From assembly GCA_947500035.1 (NCBI GenBank), contig CANMQP010000007.1, forward strand, positions 372,001-436,000: a DNA stretch of 64,000 nt, in the 5' to 3' direction. Below the pieces are notes generated by a model. That model saw only the letters and a list, made by a program, of their open reading frames with translations. It was not told the DNA's origin and ran no database searches. Both the position numbers and the translations under genes were made by a program. Shown in pieces: positions 1 to 8,797 of this stretch. Source of the stretch: an uncultured Kiloniellaceae bacterium. Lineage in GTDB: Bacteria > Pseudomonadota > Alphaproteobacteria > Kiloniellales > Kiloniellaceae. Position 1 is the first letter of the stretch, and each line of letters opens with the position of its first letter.

Positions 1-66
1 CTCCTGCTGATCACCCTCATCCCGGAGATTGTTCTCTACCTGCCGAAGCAGTTCGGATACCGCTGA
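1..66 (+). CDS. C-terminal end of a probable TRAP transporter large permease (partial)
   Basis: Frame 1 from base 1 reads 21 codons to a TGA at 64-66. The hydrophobic tail contains LITLIPEIVLYLP and ends KQFGYR. A membrane helix followed by a short Pro-containing end of this kind is typical of the DctM-like large permease of TRAP transporters for organic acids, but 21 residues cannot prove it. The gene is cut by the window start. It converges on the minus-strand operon, whose last stop lies one base further on. Confidence 0.4.
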   Translation, partial: LLLITLIPEIVLYLPKQFGYR

Positions 67-67
67 C

Positions 68-1048
68 TCAGGAATCTCGTCTCAAACACGCCAGACAGAT
101 CAGCCCAACGGCCAGAGGCGGCACAGTGGTCAAGAACTGATAGAGCAAGGACGCAGCAACGGCCGCCTCTTGTTTTATCCCAAAGGGAACCATGCCCAGA
201 ACAAATGCCGCCTGAAGAGTCCCGATAAAGCCGGGGCTTGTGGGCAGAGCCAAGCCAACCGCGGCGAGAACCAGAACCAGAATTGCGACAGCAAGCGGCA
301 CCTCGAGCTGAACGGCGCTTATGGTCAGATAGAGTGTGACCAACATGAGTATCCAGGTCACCAGGCTGGCCAACACAAGTTTCAACACCAAAGACGTCTG
401 ACGTAAGGCAGCCAGGCCATCAATGGCGCCGTGCAGTCTTGGTGCCATCCATGAAGCGAAGGTTTGCGGACCGTAGGATAAAGCTCGGTCGATGATCCCT
501 GCCGTGACCTTCGGCTTGACCAATAGAGCGATCAAACACAGCGCGGCAGAGGTGAGGACTCCTGCAAGCGACAGACTAAGCCGTTCAGCCAGTGGCGAGG
601 GGGCATCCATTGCGATAAGGGCCCAGATCAGAAGTAAGAGCAGAGCAAAGAAGTCCAGGAGCTTTTCCAGGGCGATCCCGGAAAGCGCAGCGGCAGCGCC
701 AATTTCATGGTGCTTCGAGAGCAGGTATCCGCGCCCCGCCTCGCCTGCCTGAAATGGCAAAAGAACATTTCCCGCATAGCCGATCAGAACATAGGGCACA
801 AGACGCAGCGAAGAAATCTCAAGAACAGGTTTTAGAAGATACCGCCAGCGCACGGCCTTGCCCAAGAAAAACAGTCCATAGGTGATAGCCGCAACGAGTA
901 TCAGCGTGATGTCTGTGTCGTGCTGCAGGATGCTGAGTACGCCTGCGACATCTGTATTGCCAAAGACCAGCCAGGCGGCCGCACCGCCGACAACAAGGCC
1001 GAGGAGCAGCAAATGCAGGGATCTTCTGTTTACGAGCCCGTCGAACAC
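68..1048 (-). CDS. UPF0104 / lysylphosphatidylglycerol synthase TM-region family membrane protein
   Basis: Integral membrane protein of 326 residues with about eight hydrophobic segments. Family hallmarks are visible: GNVLLPFQAGEAGRGYLL, matching the family pattern N-x-LLP-x-R/Q-x-GE-x2-R, and LEKLLDFFALL. UPF0104 members are often encoded with glycosyltransferases and are proposed to move or shield lipid-linked sugars; none of that is shown here. I chose the GTG at 1048 because AGGAA lies about 8 bases upstream and the overlap with the preceding gene (stop at 1068) disappears. An ATG at 1120 would add 24 unhelpful polar residues. It is the last gene of the glycan operon that begins at 8043. 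Confidence 0.75.
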   Translation of the reverse strand: MFDGLVNRRSLHLLLLGLVVGGAAAWLVFGNTDVAGVLSILQHDTDITLILVAAITYGLFFLGKAVRWRYLLKPVLEISSLRLVPYVLIGYAGNVLLPFQAGEAGRGYLLSKHHEIGAAAALSGIALEKLLDFFALLLLLIWALIAMDAPSPLAERLSLSLAGVLTSAALCLIALLVKPKVTAGIIDRALSYGPQTFASWMAPRLHGAIDGLAALRQTSLVLKLVLASLVTWILMLVTLYLTISAVQLEVPLAVAILVLVLAAVGLALPTSPGFIGTLQAAFVLGMVPFGIKQEAAVAASLLYQFLTTVPPLAVGLICLACLRRDS

Positions 1049-1067
1049 GTGACCGTTCCTAGCTTCG

Positions 1068-2822
1068 TCATTGAAGCGGTTCAGACAGCAGGTATGTCCC
1101 GCCGACGTCCGGATCATCATGAACCTGCTCGAGTTGTGCGCGCAGGGTTGTCGTCAACTCGAACTCGGGCCAGTTTTCTCTCTCGAAGCCTCTGGGGACT
1201 TCGAAGAAACGTCCCAGAAAGATCACGCGTCCATCAGCACGCCAGATCGTCTCAATAAGCTCATGGAGAGGCACGCCATCGAAGTCACGCCCCTTGGTCC
1301 GTGTCGCAAGATTGCTCAAGTCTCCGTCGAGCAAGCGTGCGGATATCACCGGCGCCTGGAATTCGCCGACGAACGCCACCTGTGCGGGGGATAGATAGCG
1401 TAAGCTCTCTCCCAGACTGGCATCGCCCGTAACGATCACAAGATCCTCGGATTTGGCCTCGGCAATGACCCATGCTCCGACGACCCGGGCGTATTCGTTC
1501 GCAGGGTCCCTGACCAACGTCATACCGCCTATTGCATTGTGCAGAAAGAGAACCACAGCGAAGCCGACAATCCAAATCCTGCGTCCAATACGCAGACAAG
1601 GTTCAACGACAAGCGCGGAAAACAAGAGAACAAGAGGTGGAAAGACCATAATCCAGGCCTCGAGTCCGCCAGGGTTGAGGCGTCCAACGATTGCCCCGTT
1701 GATTGCAGCCCAGAGGAGGATCACCAGAAATGGGCGCTGTTTGAGAAACGTAATCGAAGGTAGTCCGAGCGCCATAAGGATACGCAGCGCTACCGCAGCC
1801 AGCGCGACCACCGTGACAATCGGCAGGTAAACCAGAAGCCCCGCCCGCTTCGCTAAAAACACCTCCTCGTCGATAACATGGTACGAAAAGGCCTGCTGAA
1901 TAAGCGCAACAACGGGATCGAAGGCGAAGACCCAATTCATCGACACCAGATCGTGTCCCAGCGCAAAGGCCGAACGGATCATTGAAACAACCAGTGTCTT
2001 GAGCGAAAACGTCGGAACAATGAACTCGCTGGATCGCTGTGAAAGGAAAGCCTCGAAGGCCGCGAGGCTGAGCGGTTCCGGCCAAAAGGCGAAAAAGCCA
2101 AGCAGGTAACCAGAGATAACAACAGCGCCACCGGTGAACCCGTAAACACCCAGATGGAAAAGCCTCGCCCGATAGAGCAGTAGAAACGGGAAGGCAAAAA
2201 AGAGCGGAATGACGCTTGGCTGATAAAACAAGACAGTTATGCCGGATATGACCCCGCATCCGGTGGACAGCAACAGTCCTGCCGAGTCACCTCGTGCGCC
2301 GGCCGCAATCCGCGACAAACCATGGAAGACCAGAAGAATGAGAAAAATTGCCGGGACGTAAACTTCCGCCTCAGCCGCATAGCGCCAAAACCCGTAGCTA
2401 CAGCCGAGAACCGTCGCAGAAATGACCGCCGTTTCTGCTGATAACTTCAGATCGACAAAAACAATTCGCATCAGAAGCAACAAGGATGCCGCGGCACAGA
2501 TCGCCGAGAAACCGCGCATCAGGATCAGCGCGGAAGCATCCCATCCCAACAGGCCCGACGCGAGGAAGAGCAAGCGCATCGAAATGTGGTAGAGCATCAA
2601 GCGGGGATCGGAGAGATAATCAACCGCAAAATTCTCAGCGCGGTACGCAAAGGCATAAACGTCGTCGGTTTCGCTGATGTTTCCGGCTGCCGTCAGGAGA
2701 TAGAAAGCAACAAAGAGAAAGAACAGGAATCCCGTCGTGTGCCATCCTCCTTGCACGATCACCCTCGCCCAGTCAGCTTTTTGGTATGTCTGCGATTCAG
2801 ACGTCACGGGCGCCCCACTCAC
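1068..2822 (-). CDS. Multi-pass GT-C (GT39/ArnT-like) membrane glycosyltransferase, putative
   Basis: A protein of 584 residues with a first membrane helix near residues 28-47 (FLFFLFVAFYLLTAA), roughly ten further helices, and a soluble C-terminal part from about residue 450. The loop after helix 1 carries acidic residues (SETDDVYAF), the position where GT-C enzymes of the PMT/ArnT type place their catalytic Asp/Glu. These enzymes use polyprenyl-phosphate sugars on the outer face of the inner membrane. The acceptor is unknown. The start is GTG and overlaps the preceding stop by four bases, so the two genes are probably translationally coupled. It could instead be a non-enzymatic membrane protein of unknown function. 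Confidence 0.6.
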   Translation of the reverse strand: MSGAPVTSESQTYQKADWARVIVQGGWHTTGFLFFLFVAFYLLTAAGNISETDDVYAFAYRAENFAVDYLSDPRLMLYHISMRLLFLASGLLGWDASALILMRGFSAICAAASLLLLMRIVFVDLKLSAETAVISATVLGCSYGFWRYAAEAEVYVPAIFLILLVFHGLSRIAAGARGDSAGLLLSTGCGVISGITVLFYQPSVIPLFFAFPFLLLYRARLFHLGVYGFTGGAVVISGYLLGFFAFWPEPLSLAAFEAFLSQRSSEFIVPTFSLKTLVVSMIRSAFALGHDLVSMNWVFAFDPVVALIQQAFSYHVIDEEVFLAKRAGLLVYLPIVTVVALAAVALRILMALGLPSITFLKQRPFLVILLWAAINGAIVGRLNPGGLEAWIMVFPPLVLLFSALVVEPCLRIGRRIWIVGFAVVLFLHNAIGGMTLVRDPANEYARVVGAWVIAEAKSEDLVIVTGDASLGESLRYLSPAQVAFVGEFQAPVISARLLDGDLSNLATRTKGRDFDGVPLHELIETIWRADGRVIFLGRFFEVPRGFERENWPEFELTTTLRAQLEQVHDDPDVGGTYLLSEPLQ

Positions 2823-3811
2823 GCGCCAAGAGCCGGTAAAAGGCGCGGTAGTGTTTGCTGTTGTTTCAGCTCATCGGCAAAGCTGCCGATCGGAGTCACC
2901 TGAAACGTCCGGCTGTAGGCTTGTAGGATCTCCGCCATGAACTGTTTTTTTTCCTCCGCACTGCGCTTCATGCCGGGCAGGTAAGAGAGAGGAACCGAAT
3001 CATCCCGGCCTAAAAAATCGCTGGCATGTAATAAGAACGAGGGCGGCACAGCACGCAGCTTGCAAAGACGCAGCGCGGTCGCGAAATAACCCCGGGCCAG
3101 AGCAGGCGAAAAATCAGCAAGGTAATTCAGATAGGTTCCATGAAACGGCAGCCGCAGGATCGGCAGGGTCGTCACCGGCATCTCCATCAAAGCACCCTCA
3201 TTCAAGGACCAGAGATAAGGCTTAAGCGGCTGGCCGGTATCTTTTAGGCTACCGTAAAGACGGCCAACAATGTTTTCATCACTGCCGATTTTCGAGGCTC
3301 TACTGCGATGCCAAAGCCGCGCCAGCAGTCCCAAGCTATTCGGGCAGGTAGAGGCATCGTAGTCATATCCGAGCGCTGCGAGCGCCTCGAGCAAATCCTG
3401 CGACAGGCCAAAGGCTGGGCCGCGAAAACCGCGCGGTCGCTGTCCGGCCACTTTCTCAATAGCGTCCGCGGCGCGCCGGATTTCATCTTCGATCTCTTCG
3501 CGCGATTGCAGATGCAACGTGAGCTCATGATCGAAAGAATGGTTTCCGACTTCATGGCCCCGCGCCGCGATCTCGGTGAGTAAACTGCGATTTGAAGGAT
3601 TGAAAGCATCGCGACCAACAATGAAAAACGTCACCTTGAGATCCAGACGATCCAGAAAATCCAGAATCCTCGGTACCGCAATCTCCAGAAAGGAAGGATA
3701 GTCGCGCCAGGTCTCAAGACCGAAGCTGCGCTGATAACACCATAGATTATCGAGATCCAGTGACAGTGTGGCGCGCGGTCGCTGCGACGATTTTGCTAGG
3801 CCTGCATTCAT
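2819..3811 (-). CDS. Polysaccharide deacetylase family protein (NodB-like)
   Basis: A protein of 330 residues with no signal peptide, so probably cytoplasmic. NodB-fold motifs look intact. Motif 1 is SLDLD at residues 17-21, with Asp19 and Asp21 as base and metal ligand. Motif 2 is HSFDH, His91-x3-His95. Motif 3 is RGFRGPAFG around Arg130. Such enzymes remove N- or O-acyl groups from sugars, including lipid-linked ones (ArnD). It overlaps both neighbours by four bases (ATGA upstream, GTGA downstream). Its intact motifs contrast with the degenerate deacetylase domain of the fusion gene at 5174-6880. The substrate is not deducible. Confidence 0.8.
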   Translation of the reverse strand: MNAGLAKSSQRPRATLSLDLDNLWCYQRSFGLETWRDYPSFLEIAVPRILDFLDRLDLKVTFFIVGRDAFNPSNRSLLTEIAARGHEVGNHSFDHELTLHLQSREEIEDEIRRAADAIEKVAGQRPRGFRGPAFGLSQDLLEALAALGYDYDASTCPNSLGLLARLWHRSRASKIGSDENIVGRLYGSLKDTGQPLKPYLWSLNEGALMEMPVTTLPILRLPFHGTYLNYLADFSPALARGYFATALRLCKLRAVPPSFLLHASDFLGRDDSVPLSYLPGMKRSAEEKKQFMAEILQAYSRTFQVTPIGSFADELKQQQTLPRLLPALGA

Positions 3812-5184
3812 AGCCTGGGGCTCCTGGTGAACACAGGGTCTTCAGTCATGATCGAGGCAAGCGCTTCGTTGGCGAGATTGACGCTTTCATCCACCGAAAG
3901 AGATGCATTCACGATCTGTGCGGAATTCACGATATACAAGCCCGGTATCGAGGTCGCCATAGGTGGCAGGCTATCGGAGTAATTCAATGTCGATACCGCC
4001 AAGACGTGACGGGTTCTCGTCACTTTAAAAGCCTTGATCTCATCATGCGTCAGATCGGGGAACAGGCGCTGTAACGCAGGCAGGAACGCAGCCTTAATCT
4101 CGGCATCGTCCGCGTCGAGTAGAGGATCATCCAAAGGAAGATACTTTGGCAGGTACACAAGGTGCCGGCCGCCTATCTCGGAGCGATCAATCAACGACGA
4201 CATCTCGATTACAGTGGTGAAGGGGATCGTTTCATCGGTGATGTAGGTCAGGTAGGCACCGCCCAAAGGCCGGTCGAGCAGCAGAGATGCACAAACGATG
4301 CCCTGATACAGGATCGACTCATGCTGCTCCCGTTCGGCATGCTTCAGTCCCTTGCACATGCGCATCGCTATCGGTGACGCACAGGTGTTGATCACCCTGT
4401 CGAAGTGCCGCGGTTCGCCACCTGCGGTGACTTGAAAGCCGTCGCCCGACGCAACAACCGACGTAACCGGCTTGCCAGTTTCAAGCGTGACACCAGATTC
4501 CCTAAGCCGCTCCGCCAGCGCCGCGAGGATCCGGCGGTAGCCACCAGGCACGTAGCCGAACATCTCGGTTTTCAAACCACCACGCCGCGCCGCGTAGAAA
4601 CGCCGGATCACCGACCAGATATAAGCGGCGGAAGCCTTGCTATGGTTGTTGCCGAGTTTCGAGCGCAACAGAGGCCGCCAAAGGTTTCGGTAGGTCGTGC
4701 GGCCCGACCAGCGGCTGAGCCAGGACTCCGCGCTGACTTTCTCCAGAGGCCGGCCGTTTTCTATTCGTGAACCGAAGACAATCGTCGCGCCCAGGCGCGC
4801 CTTATCGACCAATCCCAGGACCGGCAAGCGGATATAATCGAGCGAATTATTCAGCGGATGCGTCGATGTGCCCGTGAAGAAATTGGTTTTTGTGACGCTC
4901 CAACGGATTTCATCTTCCAGTTCAAGCTCGCTCAGCAGTGCCCGGAGCCGGGCATCGGAGAGCATGATGACATGGTAGTAGCGATCCCAGACCACATCCT
5001 CGACCTGCCAGGCAGACGCGAGGCCTCCCAGCGATGGAGCAGCCTCCAAGACCGTAACTTTTTGACCGTTCTGCGTAAGCCGGAGGGCCAGCGTCAGACC
5101 GAGCATGCCGCCACCAACCACGGCCCAGTGACCTGGCCGGCTCTCCGCCGGGGCGGCATCACGAACTGGGGCCCTAGCGTCCAT
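3808..5184 (-). CDS. NAD(P)/FAD-dependent oxidoreductase, amine-oxidase/protoporphyrinogen-oxidase fold
   Basis: A flavoprotein of 458 residues. The N-terminal dinucleotide-binding motif is VVGGGMLGL, followed by the FAD-contacting stretch EAAPSLGGLASAW. A C-terminal FAD motif ends near residue 450 (PGLYIVNSAQIVNASLSVDESVNLA). The family (COG1232-like) includes protoporphyrinogen oxidase, phytoene desaturase relatives and UDP-galactopyranose mutase-like proteins. Its place between a deacetylase and a glycosyltransferase suggests that it acts on a sugar or lipid intermediate, not in haem synthesis. I start at the ATG at 5184. It overlaps the preceding stop by 11 bases, and the 67 upstream in-frame residues are antisense-like and lie inside the previous gene. 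Confidence 0.75.
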   Translation of the reverse strand: MDARAPVRDAAPAESRPGHWAVVGGGMLGLTLALRLTQNGQKVTVLEAAPSLGGLASAWQVEDVVWDRYYHVIMLSDARLRALLSELELEDEIRWSVTKTNFFTGTSTHPLNNSLDYIRLPVLGLVDKARLGATIVFGSRIENGRPLEKVSAESWLSRWSGRTTYRNLWRPLLRSKLGNNHSKASAAYIWSVIRRFYAARRGGLKTEMFGYVPGGYRRILAALAERLRESGVTLETGKPVTSVVASGDGFQVTAGGEPRHFDRVINTCASPIAMRMCKGLKHAEREQHESILYQGIVCASLLLDRPLGGAYLTYITDETIPFTTVIEMSSLIDRSEIGGRHLVYLPKYLPLDDPLLDADDAEIKAAFLPALQRLFPDLTHDEIKAFKVTRTRHVLAVSTLNYSDSLPPMATSIPGLYIVNSAQIVNASLSVDESVNLANEALASIMTEDPVFTRSPRL

Positions 5185-6880
5185 CGTTGTGATCAGCGCC
5201 CGCGGTCTGCATTTTGGAAGCCATCGGCTCGGGTTCGGGAAGCGGCCGCCCCAGCCAACGCTGTTTCGCCAGACGGAACGCCAGGCGCAGATGTCCGGCA
5301 ATCGTTCGGAAGATCCTGATCTTGGACTGACCAAGCAGTCGTGTCTCCAGAACCGCCGGGTATTCCACGATGCGGCGGCCGGCAAGATCCATCCGTCCCA
5401 AGATCTCGGTTACGCCACAAAAACCGGGGTCGCAAACGGTGATGCCTTTTATGGCGTCGCGGCGATAGAGGCGAAAACAACTGGTATAGCTGGTCAGCTT
5501 GTGCTGCAGCACGCAGCGATACATGAAGGCCGAACCTCTGGACAGAAACGAGCGCCAGGCCGGAACAGCGTGCATAACCCCTTGGGCGTGCGCAGGCGAG
5601 GCCGCAACGACATCGACGTCATCTCCCATCAGCGCCATCATCTCGAAAATCTGATCTGGCGCAAAGGTACAATCGGCATCTAGCGTCGCGGCAAATTCCG
5701 TTTGAACCTGTCCGAAACCAGTGATCAAAGCTGCGGCAATACCTTTGTTGCCATCATGGCGCAGCAATTGAAACCGGTCCAGCGCTCCGAAGGATTGCTG
5801 CAAAAGGTCCCACGTTTCGTCGCTGCTGCCGTCATCGACAAGAACGCAGTAGAGGTCAAAAATCGAATCGCCCTTTTCCGCAAAACGCGCGAGCGTCTTC
5901 TCAAGGTACGGCAGAGTCTCAGCTTCGTTGTAGCAAGGGATGACCAGAGTCAGGGGAATCTTGCCCGCGTCGCTCCGGATCTCCGGAACCCAGGTTTCCG
6001 CCTCGACCGGCAGATCATCGAGCGGCCGCGGCACAGCGGGCTGAAGCACTAAATCGAGACGCTCCGCGATTGATTGGAAACTATAGCGCTCCAGATAAAA
6101 CCGCACCTTTTCGGCCATGCTGTCCAGATTGCGATAATGGCGCAGGCGTTGGAGTAAACTGGCTGCGGCGATCTTAGGCTGGTCGGCTTCGAGTTCCCAA
6201 CTGTGGAAATAAAGGACCAGGGGGTCGTTGTGTTCCGCGATCCAGTCTTCAATACTCTTCTGAAGAAGCCAAGCCGGGAACTGGCGCAGGTAATTGCCGC
6301 CACAGACCAAGAGGGGCTTTCCCATGACCGACAAACGAGATGCCGGGACCTCGACGATACTGCCCAATGGTCCTCTGTGTTTGTGCACTACGCCCTGAAG
6401 CGCCAAGGGCGCATGCAAGCTCGAATCATACGTGAAACCCGCCTCAGCGAGGGCATCGAGGGCCCAGAGATCCCTCGGACCAATCCAACCACGCCCGATC
6501 CGAAAGCCTTCAACCTTTTGTCCCGTGGCATCTTCGACCGCAATCCGTGAGCGCCGGATGTCCTTGGCAAAATCATCACGGGAAAGTTCGCCGATCGGAT
6601 GATGGAAGTAATTCTGGCAGGCAACCTCGTGCCCGGCCTCGACAACCTTGCGCAGAATCTGCGGATGATTGTCGGCGACCCAGCCACAGGTGAAAAAAGT
6701 TGCGCGGCTGTCGGTCTCTGCGAAGAGAGATAGAACCCGCTCGGTGTGGCGCTGCAGGTTGGTCTCAAAGCGTCCCCAATAGCCGTTAGGGATCAAATGA
6801 CTGAAAGCGCCAACCTGAAAGTAGTCTTCGACCACCACGGTCAGAATATGCTTGCGGTCCGATCTTTGCTCTGCAGTCAT
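5174..6880 (-). CDS. Fusion: XrtA-type polysaccharide deacetylase-like domain plus family 2 glycosyltransferase
   Basis: A protein of 568 residues. Residues 10-280 match the deacetylase type found with exosortase/EPS loci (VEDYFQVGAFS at 17-27, FHSWEL at 225-230). Residues 305-540 form a DPM1/ArnC-like GT2: TLVIPCYNEAE at 311-321, VLVDDGSSDET at 347-356, and the DAD metal motif at 401-403. No membrane helix is evident. Two positions expected to be catalytic look changed. The usual TVDVEDYF reads TVVVEDYF (Val16), and the usual SHGYxH reads CQNYFH (Gln89). The N-terminal domain may therefore be inactive or bind sugar only. The start overlaps the preceding gene's stop by four bases. A role in making a polyprenyl-phosphate sugar is inferred. 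Confidence 0.8.
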   Translation of the reverse strand: MTAEQRSDRKHILTVVVEDYFQVGAFSHLIPNGYWGRFETNLQRHTERVLSLFAETDSRATFFTCGWVADNHPQILRKVVEAGHEVACQNYFHHPIGELSRDDFAKDIRRSRIAVEDATGQKVEGFRIGRGWIGPRDLWALDALAEAGFTYDSSLHAPLALQGVVHKHRGPLGSIVEVPASRLSVMGKPLLVCGGNYLRQFPAWLLQKSIEDWIAEHNDPLVLYFHSWELEADQPKIAAASLLQRLRHYRNLDSMAEKVRFYLERYSFQSIAERLDLVLQPAVPRPLDDLPVEAETWVPEIRSDAGKIPLTLVIPCYNEAETLPYLEKTLARFAEKGDSIFDLYCVLVDDGSSDETWDLLQQSFGALDRFQLLRHDGNKGIAAALITGFGQVQTEFAATLDADCTFAPDQIFEMMALMGDDVDVVAASPAHAQGVMHAVPAWRSFLSRGSAFMYRCVLQHKLTSYTSCFRLYRRDAIKGITVCDPGFCGVTEILGRMDLAGRRIVEYPAVLETRLLGQSKIRIFRTIAGHLRLAFRLAKQRWLGRPLPEPEPMASKMQTAGADHNDGR

Positions 6881-8043
6881 AGCGCAACCCGCTCTGTTTG
6901 AGGTTGCGCGTTCAGGTAGTCTGCAAAGGCCTGAGCAATACGTGTCGCGCTGCGCTGGTCACCGAAGGGGTTAGGAATCGGCTTTACAGACTTGACCCAA
7001 CTCTTCAGACCATCCCAATCCTCCAGCAAGGCTTCCAACTGACTCGGCCATTCACCGGCCAACCGCGCGACGCCCGCATCGATCGCTTCGGGACGCTCGG
7101 TCACACTGCGCAAAACCAGCAAGGCCTTACCCAGACTGGCCACCTCTTCCTGTATACCGCCGGAGTCGGAAACAACCAGCCACGCCCTCTGAATCAGATG
7201 GAGAAAGCTTGCGTAATCCAGAGGATCAATGAGAGCTACCCGATCGGTATCCGACAGGATCCGCGTAACGGTCTCCTTTACGTTCGGATTTGGATGCATC
7301 GGGACAATAAGTGCTGTCTCGGGGTGCTTTAGGACAAAGGCCCGCAACGTACGCAGGTTCCGATCCAAGGTAACGCCGAAACTCTCGCGCCGATGGGTCG
7401 TCAGGACAATCGGTTTCAGTCCCTCAAGACGGGCAAATACCCCCTCAAGCGCCAGAGAAGAAGAAGCATCCTGCAGGGCATTTTGCAGCGAGGAAACGAC
7501 CGGGTTGCCTGTTACCACAATATCCCGTGGCGCTATACCTTCGCGCACCAGTTCCGCGCGATTGCGACGGGTCGGCGCGCAATGCAGCGACGCCATGTGC
7601 GAAATCAGCCTGCGGTTCGTTTCCTCGGGAAAGGGGTTATCCGCGTCGCCGGTACGTAGTCCGGCTTCGATGTGTGCAAGCGGGATCCCACGCATGCGAC
7701 CCGCAAGCGCCCCAGCCAAGGCAGAAGTGGTATCGCCCTGAACAACGATCAGCGCGGGCTGTACTTTTGCAATCACCGGGTCCAGCGCAGCAACTGTTTT
7801 CGCGAGCAAAGCGTTCAAGGATTGCCCCGCCGACATGACGTTGAGACAGTAGTCGACTTCGGTGTCAAGCAGATCAAGAAATGCAGGCAGTAGATCGGCC
7901 TGCTGGGCGGTTGAGACGATCACAACCCGGATGTCGTCGTAGCACGCGAGCTCGCTTACAACCGGCGCGACCTTGATCAACTCGGGCCGCGTCCCGGCAA
8001 TCATCATGATGCCGCCGTGCACTATGGAAGAAGACTTGCCCAT
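6877..8043 (-). CDS. wecB: UDP-N-acetylglucosamine 2-epimerase (non-hydrolysing)
   Basis: A protein of 388 residues, the usual family length. It should interconvert UDP-GlcNAc and UDP-ManNAc in the cytosol. Visible family motifs are GTRPELIKVAPVV at 17-29, the active-site stretch HIEAGLRTGD at 124-133, the PFPEETNRR loop near 138-145 and THRRE with His217. It is the first gene of the minus-strand operon running to 68, so ManNAc or a derivative is the probable sugar entering that pathway. No strong ribosome binding site is seen before the ATG at 8043, and an AT-rich leader precedes it. Function is confident; the product's use in this operon is inferred. Confidence 0.88.
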   Translation of the reverse strand: MGKSSSIVHGGIMMIAGTRPELIKVAPVVSELACYDDIRVVIVSTAQQADLLPAFLDLLDTEVDYCLNVMSAGQSLNALLAKTVAALDPVIAKVQPALIVVQGDTTSALAGALAGRMRGIPLAHIEAGLRTGDADNPFPEETNRRLISHMASLHCAPTRRNRAELVREGIAPRDIVVTGNPVVSSLQNALQDASSSLALEGVFARLEGLKPIVLTTHRRESFGVTLDRNLRTLRAFVLKHPETALIVPMHPNPNVKETVTRILSDTDRVALIDPLDYASFLHLIQRAWLVVSDSGGIQEEVASLGKALLVLRSVTERPEAIDAGVARLAGEWPSQLEALLEDWDGLKSWVKSVKPIPNPFGDQRSATRIAQAFADYLNAQPQTERVAL

Positions 8044-8596
8044 TAACTTTTTTAAATCAATTCGTTAGCGCCAGATCGAATAGACTCCGGCTGCATCGTG
8101 CCCCATTTTTGACACAACGCGACCGATACTAAGTGAAAACCACCGTTATTCATACGTTGGATTGATTAAAAAACCCTGCGCAGCACAATCTGAGCGTTTG
8201 CGAAATCACGAAAACCCTGGGAATCTGGGTTCAGGCAGCCTTCAGACCCGCGGAAAGTCAGGATCAGCTCCGGAATTCCGGTGTTTTTCCATATAAAAAG
8301 AGGTAATCGTTGGAGCTCTCTCTGCCTGGCTACCAATGCCTGTGTGCACTCGGAACCACCTTTGGCCAGCGGGACGGTCGTGCTTTGGCATCGACCAATC
8401 CGAGACCTTTCAAGTCACACGCATTTGGTGCATTATCACCCATATGGGGCACGACTCACGCGAGCACCGGCTCTATCGTGGAACCTCATTGGGTCATATC
8501 ACTCGCAGAGACCTCCATGTGGCCCTCGTGCGGACCCAAGTGTCCATGAACGCGCCGTAAAAGGCGCTAACCCCTGCGGCGGAGGCGCAATCCACC
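8044..8596. other. Non-coding stretch upstream of the glycan operon
   Basis: About 550 bases with no convincing gene. It presumably holds the promoter of the minus-strand operon starting at 8043. A perfect 12-base palindrome, CCGGAATTCCGG, lies at 8270-8281. I could not find a consensus promoter. Short open frames here overlap one another on both strands and lack ribosome binding sites. Confidence 0.4.
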
Positions 8597-8797
8597 ATGT
8601 GGCAAAGAGATACCGGAACTGCCCCCCGCAGCTTCATTGCCTGGACCACCCGGATCCGGCGGGATCTGCGCAAGGAGATTAGTGCGCTGCATATTCGGGA
8701 GCTGGATCGCGCCTTTATGGCGACGAAAAAGGGTATGCACTACGCGCCTGTAGAAGAACGGCTCGAGAGCAAAAGCGAATGGCGTCAAAAGCTCTAG
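8597..8797 (+). CDS. Possible small basic protein of unknown function
   Basis: Sixty-six codons from an ATG at 8597, preceded by GGAGGCG about ten bases upstream. The peptide is charged, with a helix-like centre (RRDLRKEISALHIRELDRAF). I do not recognise it. The centre loosely recalls the short DUF1127-type helix, but this is a weak resemblance. It lies alone in a long intergenic region, and a 95-codon frame overlaps it on the other strand, so it may not be expressed. Confidence 0.3.
   Translation: MWQRDTGTAPRSFIAWTTRIRRDLRKEISALHIRELDRAFMATKKGMHYAPVEERLESKSEWRQKL

Noticed and set aside
1603-2259. Open frame of 218 codons on the minus strand
   Set aside because: It is out of frame inside the GT-C-like gene and lacks hydrophobic segments or motifs.
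8270-8281. Twelve-base palindrome CCGGAATTCCGG as a regulatory site
   Set aside because: It is too short and isolated to support a function; it is recorded only in the intergenic note.
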